Origin: Alistipes sp.
GTDB taxonomy: Bacteria; Bacteroidota; Bacteroidia; Bacteroidales; Rikenellaceae
Length of the DNA: 64,000 bases
NCBI GenBank assembly: GCA_017630455.1
Contig: JAGBVG010000053.1
Location: 43,290-107,289, forward strand
Direction of reading: 5' to 3'
Below the pieces are notes generated by a model. It did not search any database, was not told the DNA's origin, and was given only the letters and a program-made list of their open reading frames with translations. Of the stretch, positions 17,500 to 28,043 are shown in pieces; within the stretch, counting starts at the first letter, position 1; each line of letters begins with the position of its first letter. The translations under genes and the position numbers were made by a program.

Positions 17500-20400
17500 C
17501 ATCTTGCCGTGGCAGTGCTTATACTTCTTGCCCGAACCACAAGGACAAGGGTCGTTACGTCCGACACTCTTGTCGACCTTGATAGGCGCAGTCTTGCCAC
17601 GCTCACCCTGACCTGCAGCCGCTGCAGCCGCCATACGTGATGCTTGAAGCTTGTTGACATCGATCTTCGACTTCTGCTCGCGAGCCTGCTCCATACTCTG
17701 GCTGCTCTCGCGGATGTCGAGGTATACTTTATTCAAGAGAGCCAAGACATCGCGGTTGATATCCTCAAGCATCTTTGAGAAGAGCTGGAACGACTCGAGC
17801 TTGTAGATAAGGAGTGGGTCCTTCTGCTCGTATGTAGCATTCTGAACGCTCTGACGGAGGTCATCCATCTCGCGGAGGTGCTCACGCCAAGCATCGTCGA
17901 TAGTGGTGAACAACGCCACCTTGGCAAATACGCGGTATACCTCCATACAGTCGGTATCCTTACACTTCTGCATCTCCACAGGGAGCGAGTAACGCAAGCG
18001 GCCATCGGTGAATGGGAATGCCAAACGTGCCGACATATTATTCTCAAACTGCGCGTAGTAACGCTCCATATTCGGACGAAGGATATCGGCAATAGCCTTA
18101 GCCTTACGCTCGTAGAGGTCTGTGAGATCCTTGACGATAGCCTCGATAAGCTCCTGAGGCTTCATCTTGTTATACTGCTCCTCGATGAGAGTGGTGTCGA
18201 GAGTCACCTCGCGCAACAGGTCTAACTTGAAATCCTCGAACGCGCAACCCTCGTGAGCCTCCACGAACTTGATAGCATAGTCGTAACGGAGGTTGTTGAG
18301 ATCGATATCGATACGCTCGCCATAGAGTGCGTGACGACGACGTGTGTAGATAACCTCACGCTGCGAGTTCATAACATCGTCATACTCCAACAAACGCTTA
18401 CGAACGCCAAAGTGGTTCTCCTCCACCTTCTTCTGCGCACGCTCGATAGACTTGGTCATCATACCAGCCTGGATAACCTCACCCTCCTGGATGCCCATCT
18501 TATCCATAAGCGATGCGATGCGGTCCGAGCCAAAGAGGCGCATAAGCTTATCCTCCAACGATACGAAGAACTGTGAAGAACCTGGATCACCCTGACGTCC
18601 TGCACGACCACGCAACTGACGGTCTACACGACGGCTCTCGTGGCGCTCAGTACCGATGATGGCAAGACCACCCTTCTCCTTAACCTCCTGAGTAAGTTTG
18701 ATATCCGTACCACGTCCCGCCATATTGGTAGCGATGGTAACCTGACCACTGCGACCCGCCTCAGCAACGATCTGCGCCTCGAGCTGGTGCTGCTTAGCGT
18801 TCAGCACATTATGCTTGATACCGCGAATCTTGAGCATACGGCTGAGCAACTCCGAGATCTCCACCGATGTGGTACCCACCAACACTGGACGACCCTCGGC
18901 AACGAGCTTCTCGATCTCGGCAATCACCGCATTATACTTCTCGCGCTCGGTCTTATATACCAAATCCTCGCGGTCGTCACGGATAACCTTCTTATTTGTA
19001 GGGATTACCACAACATCGAGCTTGTAGATACTCCAGAACTCCGAAGCCTCGGTTTCTGCTGTACCTGTCATACCCGCCAACTTGTGGTACATACGGAAGT
19101 AGTTCTGAAGGGTAATGGTTGCAAAGGTCTGCGTAGCATCCTCCACCTTCACACTCTCCTTGGCCTCGATAGCCTGGTGCAAACCATCGGAGTAGCGACG
19201 GCCCTCCATAATACGGCCTGTCTGCTCGTCGACGATCTTAACCTTGTTATCAATAAGCACATACTCCACCTCCTTCTCGAACATAAAGTATGCCTTGAGG
19301 AGCTGGTTCATAGTGTGCACACGCTCCGCCTTTACAGAGTACTCCGAGAGTAGCTCATCCTTCTTCTGCGCGCGCTCCTCGTGCGAAAGCTCCTTATTCT
19401 GCTCGAGCTCGGCAATACGCGCGCCGATATCTGGAAGCACGAAGAAACCCTCCTCACCAAAACGCTTCGAAGCCACCTCGTGACCCTTATCGGTAAGGAT
19501 CAAAGAGTTCATCTTCTCGTCGTGAACAACAAAGTTGTCGTCGGTAATCTCTGGCATACGGCGCTCGTTGTCCTGCATATAGATATTCTCGATCTTCTGC
19601 AAGAGAACCTTAACACCTGGCTCAGAGAGGAACTTGATGAGAGCCTTGTACTTTGGCATAGCCTTGTGAGCGCGGAGCAACAGTTTACCTGCCTCCTCCA
19701 TCTGACCCTCGTTGTAGAGACGCTTAGCCTCGGCAACATCCGACGACGACATCTTGCTCTGAAGGTCGTAGATATACTTCGCAGCAGGCTGATACTCGGC
19801 AAAGAGCTGGTCGCCACCCTTTGGCACAGGACCAGAGATGATAAGCGGCGTACGTGCATCGTCAATCAACACCGAGTCGACCTCATCGACAATGGCGTAG
19901 TGATGCTTGCGCTGCACGAGATCCTTTGGCTGCGATGCCATATTGTCACGCAAGTAGTCAAAACCAAACTCGTTGTTTGTACCGAAGGTAATATCAGACA
20001 TATATGCCTTGCGACGCTCTGCAGAGTTAGGGCGAGTGTTGTCGATACAAGCCACCGACAAGCCGTGGAACTGATACATAGGACCCATCCACTCGGCATC
20101 ACGACGTGCGAGGTAGTCGTTCACTGTCACCACGTGCACACCCTTATGTGCCAAGGCATTGAGGAATACAGGGAGTGTTGCCACAAGGGTCTTACCCTCA
20201 CCCGTAGCCATCTCGGCAATACGACCCTTATGCAGTGCCACACCACCAAAGAGCTGTACGTCATAGTGTACCATATCCCACTTGATAACATTACCACCGG
20301 CAGTCCACTGCGAGCTATAGATAGCCTTGTCATCCTCAATACGCACCAAATCGCCACGCTCGGCAGCGAGGTTACGGTCGAAGTCATTTGCCGTTACCAC

Positions 20401-20790
20401 CACCTCGTCATTCTCGGCAAAGCGGCGCGCCGTGTCCTTCATAATTGCGAAAGCCTCGGGAAGAATCTCCTCGAGTTTCTGCTCGATCTTCTGATCGATG
20501 CGCTTTGTGGTCTCGTCTATCTCCTTTGAGATACGCTCCTTATCCTTTAGCGAGGTCTCAGGGAGCTCCAGACGCTGCTTATTCTCCACAATGCTCTTCT
20601 CGTCCTCGGCGATGAAGTCGGCAATAGACTGGCTGAGCGCCTTAGAACGAGCACGCAACTCGTCGTTTGAGAGTGCTGATATCGAAGGGTATACAGCCTT
20701 AACTTTCTCGACATAAGGCATAATCTCCTTACGATCCTTATCGGCCTTTGAGCCGAAAAAGAGTTTAATGACTTTTGATAAAATATCCAT
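17497..20790 (-). CDS. secA: Protein translocase ATPase SecA
   Basis: 1097 residues. It is the motor that pushes preproteins through SecYEG. Walker A MATGEGKT lies near residue 200 and the DEVDS box with [12 protein letters not shown] near 302. The helicase-type motif [12 protein letters not shown] is further on, and the C-terminal zinc motif [14 protein letters not shown] is intact. It is longer than E. coli SecA (901) because of insertions common in Bacteroidetes. The frame is open to 20829, but I chose the ATG at 20788-20790 ([11 protein letters not shown]), where family similarity starts. Its stop codon coincides with the end of palindromic element copy 3. Confidence 0.96.
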   Translation of the reverse strand: MDILSKVIKLFFGSKADKDRKEIMPYVEKVKAVYPSISALSNDELRARSKALSQSIADFIAEDEKSIVENKQRLELPETSLKDKERISKEIDETTKRIDQKIEQKLEEILPEAFAIMKDTARRFAENDEVVVTANDFDRNLAAERGDLVRIEDDKAIYSSQWTAGGNVIKWDMVHYDVQLFGGVALHKGRIAEMATGEGKTLVATLPVFLNALAHKGVHVVTVNDYLARRDAEWMGPMYQFHGLSVACIDNTRPNSAERRKAYMSDITFGTNNEFGFDYLRDNMASQPKDLVQRKHHYAIVDEVDSVLIDDARTPLIISGPVPKGGDQLFAEYQPAAKYIYDLQSKMSSSDVAEAKRLYNEGQMEEAGKLLLRAHKAMPKYKALIKFLSEPGVKVLLQKIENIYMQDNERRMPEITDDNFVVHDEKMNSLILTDKGHEVASKRFGEEGFFVLPDIGARIAELEQNKELSHEERAQKKDELLSEYSVKAERVHTMNQLLKAYFMFEKEVEYVLIDNKVKIVDEQTGRIMEGRRYSDGLHQAIEAKESVKVEDATQTFATITLQNYFRMYHKLAGMTGTAETEASEFWSIYKLDVVVIPTNKKVIRDDREDLVYKTEREKYNAVIAEIEKLVAEGRPVLVGTTSVEISELLSRMLKIRGIKHNVLNAKQHQLEAQIVAEAGRSGQVTIATNMAGRGTDIKLTQEVKEKGGLAIIGTERHESRRVDRQLRGRAGRQGDPGSSQFFVSLEDKLMRLFGSDRIASLMDKMGIQEGEVIQAGMMTKSIERAQKKVEENHFGVRKRLLEYDDVMNSQREVIYTRRRHALYGERIDIDLNNLRYDYAIKFVEAHEGCAFEDFKLDLLREVTLDTTLIEEQYNKMKPQELIEAIVKDLTDLYERKAKAIADILRPNMERYYAQFENNMSARLAFPFTDGRLRYSLPVEMQKCKDTDCMEVYRVFAKVALFTTIDDAWREHLREMDDLRQSVQNATYEQKDPLLIYKLESFQLFSKMLEDINRDVLALLNKVYLDIRESSQSMEQAREQKSKIDVNKLQASRMAAAAAAGQGERGKTAPIKVDKSVGRNDPCPCGSGKKYKHCHGKM

Positions 20791-20852
20791 ATTTATGATC
20801 TTTGTTTTCTTGTTACGGCGTGTAGCCACTTATGTATTACATACATAACGCG

Positions 20853-20883
20853 CAAAGATAATAAAAAATTCGACAAACAACAA
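20853..20883 (-). promoter_or_regulatory. Probable secA promoter
   Basis: Minus strand: TTG (20881-20883), 20-base spacer, TATCTTTG (20853-20860), 63 bases upstream of the chosen secA start. The -7 box is exact; the -33 is partial. Confidence 0.55.
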
Positions 20884-20903
20884 TAGTTTGTTGCCGATAT
20901 TAT

Positions 20904-20952
20904 AAAAAGAGATACCCTCGGGATAGCACAATGCCATATCCCGAAGGTATCT
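20904..20952 (-). terminator. Terminator of the outer-membrane barrel gene
   Basis: Sixteen-position stem 20910-20925 with 20937-20952 (one mismatch), possibly extended by GCA/TGC in the loop, followed on the minus strand by TTTTT. It starts 20 bases after the stop at 20972. Confidence 0.85.
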
Positions 20953-20971
20953 TACGTCTTTATAGACCTCT

Positions 20972-23923
20972 TTATCGGTGCATAGGAGGGCCAAAAGGAG
21001 GTCTGCCTCCAGCCTTAAAGTCCATACCATCATACTTCGAGATATCCTTAGAACCATTCTTACCGAAGTGGCGGAGGTTGTAGTTGAACTGAATGGTGTA
21101 GTAACGTCCCACAACACTGTTCCACGCATTCTGAGTGTAGCCACTACCTACGGTGCGCACAAAGGCAGAGTTCTGATTCAAAGCATCATTTACACCGATG
21201 AGGATCTCGCCCTGCTGATTCTTAAAGAGTTTCTTGCCGAGGTATACGTTGCAGATGAGGTAATCCTCGTTATACTTATCTGTGAAGCCGATGTACTGGT
21301 TGTAGTTGACCGCAGCGGTGAGGGTAAAGCCCTTCCAGAACACCCACTTCAACGATCCTGATGCTGTGTGGCTGAAGTACTGGTTGTTGCGACCACGCTG
21401 CGCCAACGACTGGTGAGCATCGTTATATGCACCGTTCCACTGAAGTGTAAAGTCTATATTCTCCGAGATGTTACTACCGAGCGACACCATAGCGTCATAG
21501 CCCATATTTGTGGTATAGTTCATATTGCCGTTGATGATAGATGGTGTCTGCGACCAGTTAGCACCCGCCATAAGGTTCAAGTTACACTTGATAGGCGCAA
21601 TAGGGAAGCCATAGCTGATGTGTGTACGGAACGACATAAAACCATCCATATTCTCGTATGTAGAGTACTGCAATGGGTTATACTCCTGACCGTCGATGTT
21701 GATAGGCTCCTTAGGATTATAGTCGATCGACTGACCAATATAGTCCTGGGCAAGTTGCGCGTGGAGCATCCACATAAATGTACGACCCTTTTCGATATTC
21801 GAGCGGATGTAGTGGAAGTTGAAGCGGTGGTTGTATGACGACACCAACTCTGGGTTACCCTTAGAGAGGTACTGAGCATTGGTAACATCGTAGATATCCT
21901 GCAAGTTACGAACATCAGGGTTCTGAGTGTACGAACTTAGGAACATACGGATGCTATTCTGAGGATTGAATGCCACATTTGCCATCAGGAAGTATGTCAC
22001 GTGGTTGAAGTCACGCGAGATATTCTCACCCTTGACCATACCATCGAGGATAGAGTGCTGGTAGTAGACATTCGCCACCACGGTATTACGCTGCTTAGCA
22101 TAGCGGAAGCCAGGGCCTACACGATGCTCCATACTTGTGCTTGTAGTGAGCGACGAGAGGCTTGGGTCTGGCGTAAGACCTGCAGTGTTGAAACTATCGT
22201 CAGCGGTGATGAACGACGTCTTCTCGATGCTCTGATCCTCATAGTCGAAACGATACTGGAGGCTTACCTGTGAGAACTTCGACACAGGCTCGGTGTATGT
22301 AAAGTTTGCACGTACATCATTCTCTCCCTGAGGAGCTGTGGATGAGACATAGCGGAGCGATGGTGTAGTTACACCGTTCTCAGCATCGTATGATGTAGAT
22401 AGCGTAGAGTAGCTATTTGTCCACGACTCAGGAGTCTGGCGTGTAGAGTAGCGACCGTCAACGGTGATAGTGCGACCCGCCTTACCAAGTTTCACACGAT
22501 ACTGCAAAAACTCGCTGAAACGCAATGCGTGCGACTCACCCACTGAGCCATTATATAGCATCTCGTATGGCACACCCTTATCCTCGGCAGTCTCGCCCGT
22601 AAGCTCGCCATACTGCTGGCTATAAGGATCATTGGACTGGAAGCTGAAGTTCGTGCGCGACATAAGCGACATATTCTTATTGATATTCCAGTCTAAACGC
22701 AAGTTGAGACGGTGGTTCGCATTATGCGTCTCAGACTCACCCTCCTGCTCGAGATAATCCTCTGGTGATGGAGCCTCGTACCACTTCTGAAGAATGCTCT
22801 TGTTGCGGGTGTTTGTGTCGTTGAAGAAGTATGAACCATTGAGCTTCAACGCGTCATCCTTACCCCACGAATCGGAGTACTGGACACCGATAGATCCTAC
22901 GCGCGCCACACCACTCTGAGGACGCACCATATAGCGACCTACGCCACGGCCAGGGCCCATACCACCGCCGCCACCACCAGTGACGCCGAGGATATCCTCG
23001 AACGAGAAGTTCTGCTGGTTGACGTTATTGAAGAGACCGATAACCGACACACGTGAATTGCCGTGGAAGAGGTTTACATTACCGCCAAAGTTAAACTTAT
23101 GATGTGATGTAACATCCGTAACCTGAGGCTGATAGACATCTGCACCCGCGAAGTTCATCTCCGCTGGCGAGCCATCAATATCGGGCTGATAGCCATAGCC
23201 GCCATAGATCTTACCGAAGACACCCTGACGCATATCTGAGTGGGTAACGATGTTGATAGCCTTGAAGCCCTCACCGTCGTCCATACCCGAGAACTCGGCA
23301 TTGTCCGAGAGTTTGTTAAAGACCTCGATGCGGTCTACAGCCTGCGCAGGGAGTGAGTTCAATGCCGTAGAGACATCCTCTCCGAAGAACTCCTTACCAT
23401 CAACGAAGATTTTTTTGACCTGCTCGCCCTGAGCCTCCACCTGACCATTGGAGATGGTGATACCAGGCATCTTCTTCAAGAGACCCTCAACATCGGCATC
23501 CGTTGCCACCTTAAACGCCGCAGCGTTATAGGCTACGGTATCGCCATTCTGCGAAGTGCGCAACGCCTGCACCTCCTTGACAACCATATCTATAGCTACA
23601 GTCTCAGGCTTGATCTCCACAACTCCGAGGTCGTAGTTCGAGCCCGCAACCTTGATATTTTGCTTGATCGTGGTGTAGCCGATAAACGCCACCGTAACCT
23701 CATACTCTCCGGTAGGAACGCTGTATACTGTTGTGACACCTCCTGCGCCCGAGACGCCGTGACGACGCTTATCACTCTTGGTATCAACAACCTCCATAAT
23801 AGCACCTACGATACCCTGCTTACTCTCGGCATCGACAATCTTTGCCGTTACCTTCACCGACTGCGCCATTGCCGGTATCGCCATACAGAGCAGTGCCGCC
23901 AATGCTAAAAATCTTCTCATCAT
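20972..23923 (-). CDS. TonB-receptor-like outer-membrane beta-barrel protein
   Basis: 983 residues with a signal peptide ending near PAMAQ (about 20). A carboxypeptidase-regulatory-like Ig fold occupies about 25-110, a plug-like region about 115-220 (MPGITISNGQVEAQGEQVKK split by conserved Gly, then VDRIEVFNKLSD), and the rest is beta-barrel of the OMP_b-brl_3 type ending in an aromatic-rich stretch. A Gly-rich loop (GVTGGGGGGMGPG) is unusual. The protein is predicted to sit in the outer membrane. There is no SusD partner, so polysaccharide import is not indicated, and the substrate is unknown. Confidence 0.85.
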   Translation of the reverse strand: MMRRFLALAALLCMAIPAMAQSVKVTAKIVDAESKQGIVGAIMEVVDTKSDKRRHGVSGAGGVTTVYSVPTGEYEVTVAFIGYTTIKQNIKVAGSNYDLGVVEIKPETVAIDMVVKEVQALRTSQNGDTVAYNAAAFKVATDADVEGLLKKMPGITISNGQVEAQGEQVKKIFVDGKEFFGEDVSTALNSLPAQAVDRIEVFNKLSDNAEFSGMDDGEGFKAINIVTHSDMRQGVFGKIYGGYGYQPDIDGSPAEMNFAGADVYQPQVTDVTSHHKFNFGGNVNLFHGNSRVSVIGLFNNVNQQNFSFEDILGVTGGGGGGMGPGRGVGRYMVRPQSGVARVGSIGVQYSDSWGKDDALKLNGSYFFNDTNTRNKSILQKWYEAPSPEDYLEQEGESETHNANHRLNLRLDWNINKNMSLMSRTNFSFQSNDPYSQQYGELTGETAEDKGVPYEMLYNGSVGESHALRFSEFLQYRVKLGKAGRTITVDGRYSTRQTPESWTNSYSTLSTSYDAENGVTTPSLRYVSSTAPQGENDVRANFTYTEPVSKFSQVSLQYRFDYEDQSIEKTSFITADDSFNTAGLTPDPSLSSLTTSTSMEHRVGPGFRYAKQRNTVVANVYYQHSILDGMVKGENISRDFNHVTYFLMANVAFNPQNSIRMFLSSYTQNPDVRNLQDIYDVTNAQYLSKGNPELVSSYNHRFNFHYIRSNIEKGRTFMWMLHAQLAQDYIGQSIDYNPKEPINIDGQEYNPLQYSTYENMDGFMSFRTHISYGFPIAPIKCNLNLMAGANWSQTPSIINGNMNYTTNMGYDAMVSLGSNISENIDFTLQWNGAYNDAHQSLAQRGRNNQYFSHTASGSLKWVFWKGFTLTAAVNYNQYIGFTDKYNEDYLICNVYLGKKLFKNQQGEILIGVNDALNQNSAFVRTVGSGYTQNAWNSVVGRYYTIQFNYNLRHFGKNGSKDISKYDGMDFKAGGRPPFGPPMHR

Positions 23924-24058
23924 ATATTGTCTGTTTTCTGTTTATCGTTTTTTGCTTTTCGCTCCGCGAAAATAATACTTTTTTCTGAATAACATCACAC
24001 TTTGTCGGTGAATCGCCAAAATTCGGGGGTAAAACAGTGTATAATGAGGAATGAGTAA

Positions 24059-24469
24059 TTATCTGCGTGGTGGCGGAGTCACTGGCATACCCGGGCGGTA
24101 AGGCATAGGGTGATGCGGTGCAACGTGATGCGATCCAACGTGATGGGGCGCAACGTGATGCGGTGTAGGACGGTGCATAGATGGGTGATGTGGCTCGTCA
24201 TCCCTCTTAACCTTCTTATCTGCTCGCTTGCCGTTACATTTATCCCCGCGCTTATCGCCCTTGCGATGCTTCTTATCACAGTCACATCCTCCGCGGAACT
24301 CCGCTGGGTGGTGAGGTGCTCGAGGAGCAACAACATTCACAACCACAAAACCATCATCGTCTCCCATACCAAACATAAAACCTGCAGGTCTGCGCTCTAC
24401 GTCATTTGCCGAAGCTGAGCCGATAGCCATCGCCGATAGCATAAGGGCCAAAAACATAATCTTTCTCAT
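24059..24469 (-). CDS. Small secreted His/Lys-rich protein
   Basis: 136 residues from the ATG at 24467-24469, chosen because MRKIMFLALMLSAMAIGSASA is a clear signal peptide; upstream codons to 24520 overlap a -7 box. The middle is Lys/Asp/Cys-rich (CDCDKKHRKGDK). The C-terminal third is histidine-rich with near-repeats of HHVAPHHVGSHH. There are two cysteines in CDC and one further on. It matches no family I recognise. The composition suggests binding of Ni, Cu or Zn in the periplasm, which is inference. Confidence 0.7.
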   Translation of the reverse strand: MRKIMFLALMLSAMAIGSASANDVERRPAGFMFGMGDDDGFVVVNVVAPRAPHHPAEFRGGCDCDKKHRKGDKRGDKCNGKRADKKVKRDDEPHHPSMHRPTPHHVAPHHVGSHHVAPHHPMPYRPGMPVTPPPRR

Positions 24470-24509
24470 AATCGTAAAATTTTTATGGGTTATACCCTTG
24501 TTTCTGTTA

Positions 24510-24517
24510 CAAAGGTA
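24510..24517 (-). promoter_or_regulatory. -7 box of the His-rich protein gene
   Basis: TACCTTTG on the minus strand, 40 bases upstream of the chosen ATG. I find no clear TTTG at the -33 distance. Confidence 0.45.
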
Positions 24518-24584
24518 CAACCCATATTTTCGATTAGTATCTTCACCTCCCGCGAAGCGGCAATCTACGCCGCCGAAGCGACCA

Positions 24585-25355
24585 TTACTCGGCGTGAACA
24601 GACTGCAGCCAACTCTTAAATTCGGGTACGCGGGCCTTGGAAATTATGATTCGCTCGGGAGTTTCGAGGCTCAGGTTGAGCGCGAGGCGGCTTCCGAACC
24701 ACACAGCTATATCCTTCACAGCGCGTCGCGACACGATAAACTGTCGATTGGCCCTAAAGAACTTCTCGGAAGAGAGCTGCTGGCCGAGCGACTCGAGAGT
24801 CTTATCCACAGGGTAGCAGTCACCCTTTAGCGTTGTCACCGTAACACGCTCCTCCGACGTATAGAAGAATGCCACCTCATCCGCAGCCACGGGGATAAGC
24901 TTATCCTTGTAACGAAGCAGCATAGTCTGCATCGCATCACCCTGCACCTCACGCACCATCTTCTCACGACTCTGCTGCTGCGAGGCTCGCTCCGAAGAGG
25001 TGAGCCTGTCGAGCTTTTCCAAGGCGCGACGCAGATCCTCCTCCTTGAAAGGCTTAAGGAGGTAGTCGACACTATTGACCTTAAATGCCTGCAGGGCATA
25101 CTCATCGTATGCCGTAGTGAAGATTATCGGGATGTGGATATCGGCACTTTGGAATATGCGGAACGACTCACCATCGGCAAGGTGGATATCCATAAACACC
25201 ACATCGGCATCTACACCCCCTGCGAAGTACTCCACAGCCTCCGCAACAGACTCCAACACCTCGACAACATTCACATTGGGTTCTACAACCGAGAGCATAC
25301 TGCGCAGATTGACAACCGCGGCGGTCTCATCCTCAACTATTACAACACGTCTCAT
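24585..25355 (-). CDS. LytTR-family response regulator
   Basis: 256 residues. The receiver domain (1-120) has the acidic pair ED at 8-9, phosphoacceptor D56 in VFMDIHLADG and the lysine in YLLKPFKEED. A LytTR DNA-binding domain follows (about 155-256; ANRQFIVSRRAVKDI is typical). It is coupled to the histidine kinase at 25363, whose stop is 7 bases before this start. The ATG at 25353-25355 was chosen because longer starts would lie inside the kinase gene. Target genes are unknown. Confidence 0.93.
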   Translation of the reverse strand: MRRVVIVEDETAAVVNLRSMLSVVEPNVNVVEVLESVAEAVEYFAGGVDADVVFMDIHLADGESFRIFQSADIHIPIIFTTAYDEYALQAFKVNSVDYLLKPFKEEDLRRALEKLDRLTSSERASQQQSREKMVREVQGDAMQTMLLRYKDKLIPVAADEVAFFYTSEERVTVTTLKGDCYPVDKTLESLGQQLSSEKFFRANRQFIVSRRAVKDIAVWFGSRLALNLSLETPERIIISKARVPEFKSWLQSVHAE

Positions 25356-25362
25356 AACACCA

Positions 25363-26685
25363 CTACTTTTTCTGGAGCGGCAAGCGCACCACAAAACGCT
25401 GCTCCTGGTCAATAATCTCTATATCGCGGCCAGTGACAATCTGCCACCTGCTGCGTAGGTTCTGCAAGCCTATGCCTGTCGAAGGCTCCACATCGAGCTT
25501 CGGATGCTTAGGATTCTCGATCTCCAACACCCCATCCACCACACGTATTGCCACGCGCAGCGGATTCTTTGTCGTGATGCTGTTGTGCTTCACGGCGTTA
25601 CCAATCAGGGGCTGAAGCGACAATGCTGGCAACGTCCAACTCTCATACACAGGGTCTATGTCGATATCGAAAAATAGCTTATCGGCATAGCGTATCTTAA
25701 ATAGATATATGTACGCCTCGGCAAATGCCATCTCATCCTTGAGCGAGGTCTCGCCCGCCTGACCATTTTGAATGATATAGCGGAACGTATAGGAGAGCTG
25801 CTCTATGTACTCCAATGCTCGCTTGTCGTCCCTCTCGCGCACCAACATCGAGAGCGAGTTAAGGGAGTTAAAGAAGAAGTGAGGGTTTATCTGCCCCACA
25901 AGCATATTGTAGCGCGTGGAGAGGTTTTCAGTCTTGAGACGCTCATTCTCCACCACCATCAGCTGACGTTGCTGCATAAGAGTATATATATAGGAGTAGA
26001 GTGCAGATACCACCAACATAAAGAGCGACTTGGTAAGCACCACAAGATAGAGGTTGTCGTGCGGAGGGCTCTCGAAGAAGAAGGCAATGCGCATCATACC
26101 ATCCTTGAACGCCACTACAGGGGCGAAATATATCGCGACCCCCGTGACAATCACCGCCAGCACCACAACCCTCAGATAGTGCCACGCCACAGATGTCCTA
26201 CGCTCCCTCAGCATCACAAAGATGCAGATAAGCACTAACGACAGCAGAGCGTAATAGGCAATCTGCCATACAAACTCCACGGTGCGGCTCGGACGGTCAT
26301 AGATCATATCCAATGAGAAAGCCTCACCGTTACGCATAACAACCCTATCGAGTCGCGGATGCGCGCCCTTGACACCCTCGGGGATATCACGCGGCTCGCG
26401 CGCCGTAAACTCCAGTGTATCACCATCTTGAAGTTTCATAGTGCGCACCTGCCACGCCGTGACGTAGGTGCTATCGCTCAAGTCGCAGTCGCACACCACA
26501 TATCCGTGCATATCGCTCGACAGGCGCAACACTCCAACATTATGCTCGCTCTCCTGCGTGCTATGCGTGTGACCTCCCGCTCCTTGGTCGGTGATTATCG
26601 GCACAAGGAGATAGGAGAAGTTGATCACGAGGCTCAGTGCCAGCGCGATAACGACGTGGGGCAGTATGCTATTCTTCCAGTTCAC
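25363..26685 (-). CDS. Membrane sensor histidine kinase, LytS/YehU type
   Basis: 440 residues. One N-terminal membrane helix (IALALSLVINFSYLLV) is followed by a ~120-residue outside region and then four further hydrophobic helices. The His_kinase domain has phosphoacceptor H269 in INPHFFFNSLNSL. The HATPase domain is reduced in the usual way for this group (LIGNAVKHNS, and TGIGLQNLRSRW near the C-terminus). It forms a two-component system with the LytTR regulator immediately downstream. The signal is unknown. Confidence 0.92.
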   Translation of the reverse strand: MNWKNSILPHVVIALALSLVINFSYLLVPIITDQGAGGHTHSTQESEHNVGVLRLSSDMHGYVVCDCDLSDSTYVTAWQVRTMKLQDGDTLEFTAREPRDIPEGVKGAHPRLDRVVMRNGEAFSLDMIYDRPSRTVEFVWQIAYYALLSLVLICIFVMLRERRTSVAWHYLRVVVLAVIVTGVAIYFAPVVAFKDGMMRIAFFFESPPHDNLYLVVLTKSLFMLVVSALYSYIYTLMQQRQLMVVENERLKTENLSTRYNMLVGQINPHFFFNSLNSLSMLVRERDDKRALEYIEQLSYTFRYIIQNGQAGETSLKDEMAFAEAYIYLFKIRYADKLFFDIDIDPVYESWTLPALSLQPLIGNAVKHNSITTKNPLRVAIRVVDGVLEIENPKHPKLDVEPSTGIGLQNLRSRWQIVTGRDIEIIDQEQRFVVRLPLQKK

Positions 26686-26706
26686 CGTGTAGCTTTATCT
26701 TTTGGT

Positions 26707-27234
26707 TTAATCCTCGTACCACGAAGCGTAGACACGATAGTCGCGTGCCGTGCGCTTGATGATCTCCTCGCGCTGCTCAGGTGTCACATCCTTAACCTTC
26801 TTGGCTGGGACACCCGCATACACCGAGTTTGGCTCGAGCTTCTGATTCGACAACACCAAGGCATTTGCCGCAACGATACATCCTGTGCCGACAACAGCGT
26901 TATCCAGAATCGTTGCACCCATACCGATAAGGCAGTCATTCTCAATCACCGCGCCGTGGATAACAGCATTGTGACCTACCGACACAAAGTCGCCGATGTG
27001 GGTCTGCGACGGATTCTTCGAACCATCGTAGAGGGTGTGGATAATCACGCCATCCTGAATGTTTGTGTTGTTGCCAATGGTGATGGCATTCACATCGCCG
27101 CGCAACACAGCGTTGTACCATATCGAGCAATTCTCGCCAATCTTAACATTACCGAGAATCGTTGCGTTCTCAGCCACCCACGTATCATCACCAATCTCGG
27201 GCATATAGCCACGAACCTTTCTAATTAAAGCCAT
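26707..27234 (-). CDS. Gamma-class carbonic anhydrase-like hexapeptide protein
   Basis: 175 residues forming a left-handed beta-helix, seen as hexapeptide repeats such as ATILGNVKIGENCSIW. Three histidines at the expected metal positions lie in IIHTLYDG and SVGHNAVIHG. The family (YrdA/CaiE/PaaY group) includes active carbonic anhydrases and inactive relatives, so the activity is likely but not certain. It lies 12 bases downstream of mazG on the minus strand. Confidence 0.88.
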   Translation of the reverse strand: MALIRKVRGYMPEIGDDTWVAENATILGNVKIGENCSIWYNAVLRGDVNAITIGNNTNIQDGVIIHTLYDGSKNPSQTHIGDFVSVGHNAVIHGAVIENDCLIGMGATILDNAVVGTGCIVAANALVLSNQKLEPNSVYAGVPAKKVKDVTPEQREEIIKRTARDYRVYASWYED

Positions 27235-27246
27235 AGTTTTTGTTAA

Positions 27247-28032
27247 TTATTTGTTTTCCTGTTGTTTACACTCATCCCAATACTTATCCATCTCCTCCAA
27301 AGACATCTCGTGCAAGGTCTTACCCAACTCCTCAGCCCTCTGCTCCACATAGCCAAAGCGGCGGATAAACTTCTTATTCGTGCGCTCCAAAGCACCCTCG
27401 GGGTCGATGCCATAGAGGCGGCAGGCGTTTATAAGCGCGAAGAACAAATCGCCAATCTCGTCCGTGAGATGCTCCTTATCCTTTGCCTCGATCTCGGCAT
27501 CCACCTCCATAAGTTCCTCCTTAACCTTAGCCCACACATCCTCCTTCTTCTCCCAGTCGAAACCCGTTGCAGCAGCCTTCTCGCCGATGCGGAATGCCTT
27601 GACCATTGCTGGCAGCGACTGTGGCACACCGCCCAAAGCGCCGCTCTTACGCCTCTTTTTGCGGAGTTTCAGAGCCTCCCAATTCTGCTTCACCTCCTCG
27701 GGGGTGTCGGCGTGGATATCGCCATAGACGTGCGGATGACGGTAGATGAGTTTGTCGCAGACGCCATTTGCCACGTCGGCATAGTTGAACGCGCCAGCCT
27801 CGTCGCCCATCTTCGAGTAGAAGACCACGTGGAGCAGCAAGTCGCCCAACTCCTCCTTGATGCCCTCCATATTCTTATCCGTAATGGCATCCACCAACTC
27901 GTATGTCTCCTCTATGGTGTTGTTACGCAGGCTATCGAACGTCTGCTCCCTATCCCAGGGGCACTCCGCACGCAGACGGTCCATAACCTCCAAGAGTCGC
28001 GCCGTAGCCAACTCTGCCTCTTTCATATTCAT
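27247..28032 (-). CDS. mazG: Nucleoside triphosphate pyrophosphohydrolase MazG
   Basis: 261 residues. It hydrolyses (d)NTPs to monophosphates, a house-cleaning role. There are two MazG domains. The N-terminal one carries the Mg-binding glutamates in NTIEETYELVDAI and the KEELGDLLLHVVFYS helix; the second has KEELMEVDAEIE and LTDEIGDLFFALIN. Length equals the E. coli enzyme. An ATG two codons in (MKEAEL) is an alternative start. It is followed at 12 bases by the carbonic anhydrase-like gene. Confidence 0.94.
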   Translation of the reverse strand: MNMKEAELATARLLEVMDRLRAECPWDREQTFDSLRNNTIEETYELVDAITDKNMEGIKEELGDLLLHVVFYSKMGDEAGAFNYADVANGVCDKLIYRHPHVYGDIHADTPEEVKQNWEALKLRKKRRKSGALGGVPQSLPAMVKAFRIGEKAAATGFDWEKKEDVWAKVKEELMEVDAEIEAKDKEHLTDEIGDLFFALINACRLYGIDPEGALERTNKKFIRRFGYVEQRAEELGKTLHEMSLEEMDKYWDECKQQENK

Positions 28033-28043
28033 ATCTGTATCAA

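Noticed and set aside
16530-17500. Retron, DGR or defence island around the repeats and deaminase
   Set aside because: No reverse transcriptase, effector or other defence gene is nearby. The deaminase has all features of a housekeeping dCMP deaminase, so the repeats alone do not support such a system.
19381-20529. Plus-strand open frame of 382 codons antisense to secA
   Set aside because: It lies wholly inside secA and its translation has no recognisable domain or start signal.
20791-20829. N-terminal extension of SecA by 13 residues
   Set aside because: SecA similarity begins at MDILSK (20790) and the extra basic residues have no counterpart in the family.
24110-24418. Plus-strand ORF opposite the His-rich protein
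   Set aside because: Its composition mirrors the complement of the His codons, and the minus-strand gene has a good signal peptide and an upstream -7 box.
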